From: an uncultured Selenomonadaceae bacterium
Lineage (GTDB): Bacteria > Bacillota > Negativicutes > Selenomonadales > Selenomonadaceae
Assembly: GCA_905235425.1 (NCBI GenBank)
Contig: CAJOKY010000143.1
Coordinates: 1 to 6,175 of the forward strand
Length of the DNA stretch: 6,175 bases
Reading direction: 5' to 3'
Shown: positions 5,399 to 6,175 of the stretch, one piece after another
Position numbering within the stretch: the stretch's first letter is position 1
How the letters are laid out: every line of letters begins with the position of its first letter
Made by a program: the position numbers and the translations under genes
Notes under the pieces: model-generated
The model's input: the letters and a program-made list of their open reading frames with translations, nothing else
Told to the model about the DNA's origin: nothing
The model's database searches: none

Positions 5399-6175
5399 AT
5401 GGAAATGTTTATCGGCTTTATCGTTCTGCTGGTATGTCTCATAGTAGGCGTACGACATGGCGGTATAGGGCTTGCTGTCATAAGCGGAATTGGACTTGTA
5501 GTATATACATTCTTGTTTCATTACAAGCCCGGCTCGCCGCCAATTGACGTAATGCTTACGATTTTGGCGGTTGTCACCTGCGCGGGGTTTCTGCAAACTT
5601 CGGGCGGCTTGACAGTTATGTTGCAGTATGCGGAGAAATTTTTGAGGAATAATCCAAAACATGTTACGATTTTAGCTCCGCTTACAACTTGGTTTTTAAC
5701 GGTGCTTTGCGGCACGGGTCACGTTGTTTATACAATGTTCCCTATCATTTACGATATTGCGATTAAACAGAATATCAGACCGGAAAGACCAATGGCGGTT
5801 TCTTCCGTCGCATCACAAATGGGTATCTGCGCGTCGCCGGTATCAGTCGCTATCGTTTCAATCGTCGGCTTTATGGCGGTGGCAGGTTATCATTACAGCG
5901 TACTTCAAATTTTGGCAGTATCAATTCCTGCAACAGGGCTCGGCGTATTGTTTGCGGCACTTTGGAGCTACAGACGCGGTAAGGATTTGGAAAATGACGA
6001 ACAATTTCAAGCGTTCATCAAAGACCCCGCAAATAAAGAATATGTCTACGGTGATTCTGAATCACTGCAAGGCAAAGAATTACCGGCAAGCTACTTTCAC
6101 GCAATGTATATTTTCTTCTTTGGAATTTTAGTCATCGCGGCTCTCGGTAACTTCTCCGATTTACTCCCGCACTTC
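5399..6175 (+). CDS. dcuB: Anaerobic C4-dicarboxylate transporter DcuB (5' part, cut by window end)
   Basis: This is an inner-membrane antiporter of the DcuA/DcuB family, which in anaerobes takes up fumarate, malate or aspartate in exchange for succinate. The 259 residues present are just over half of the usual 440-450; the frame is open to the last base. Diagnostic blocks match DcuB more closely than DcuA: PPIDVMLTILAVV (47-59), CGTGHVVYT (104-112), PIIYDIAIKQNIRPERPMA (115-133), QMGICASPVSVA (140-151), RGKDLENDEQFQAFI (193-207) and EYVYGDSESL (214-223). Several hydrophobic segments are visible, including about 3-18, 22-40, 49-66, 88-103, 145-163, 170-189 and 234-250. The N-terminus fits the usual start without a cleaved signal peptide. 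It is separated from the hairpin-rich block by about 200 bases of AT-rich leader. In Negativicutes a role in exporting succinate or taking up C4 acids for fumarate respiration is likely. Confidence 0.93.
   Translation, partial: MEMFIGFIVLLVCLIVGVRHGGIGLAVISGIGLVVYTFLFHYKPGSPPIDVMLTILAVVTCAGFLQTSGGLTVMLQYAEKFLRNNPKHVTILAPLTTWFLTVLCGTGHVVYTMFPIIYDIAIKQNIRPERPMAVSSVASQMGICASPVSVAIVSIVGFMAVAGYHYSVLQILAVSIPATGLGVLFAALWSYRRGKDLENDEQFQAFIKDPANKEYVYGDSESLQGKELPASYFHAMYIFFFGILVIAALGNFSDLLPHF

Noticed and set aside
5724..6131. A 135-codon plus-strand frame near the right edge
   Set aside because: It is a different frame inside dcuB, whose conserved family motifs fix the true reading frame.

Overview
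The window most likely comes from an anaerobic, diderm Firmicute of the Negativicutes (Selenomonas/Veillonella-like). This rests on three things. MurA is of a Firmicutes-like type with a strong Shine-Dalgarno and a TTG start. A DcuB-type C4-dicarboxylate transporter is present, as is common in anaerobes that respire fumarate or make succinate. Base composition is moderate, with AT-rich intergenic DNA. The assignment is inference, not proof.

Layout, left to right. Bases 37-1302 (+) hold a complete murA, the first committed step of peptidoglycan synthesis. It converges on a minus-strand gene, and a hairpin at 1338-1374 can stop transcription from both sides. Bases 1394-2521 (-) encode a PD-(D/E)XK nuclease-like protein with an intact motif. 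Its start is best placed at ATG 2521, not at the GTG nine bases upstream that lies inside the ribosome binding site. A second, similar terminator at 2576-2604 separates it from 2639-4711 (-), a 690-residue protein with a C-terminal CbxX/SpoVK-type AAA+ ATPase and a long N-terminal part that may include a degenerate, P-loop-less AAA-like module. These two minus-strand genes form an accessory-looking block between housekeeping or metabolic genes. A shared role, such as genome defence, is only a hypothesis.

Bases 4712-5398 form a 687-base non-coding gap. Its middle (about 4846-5195) is packed with inverted repeats. The right edge has a striking fold: an 8-bp outer stem encloses two GC-rich hairpins and ends in TTGAC. 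This resembles the right end of IS200/IS605-family elements, where the TnpB guide RNA (omega RNA/reRNA) scaffold also lies. No transposase or TnpB gene is present, so it is read as a deleted, MITE-like remnant or a solo guide-RNA locus. After an AT-rich leader with a 9-bp direct repeat, dcuB starts at 5399 (+) and runs off the window's right edge.
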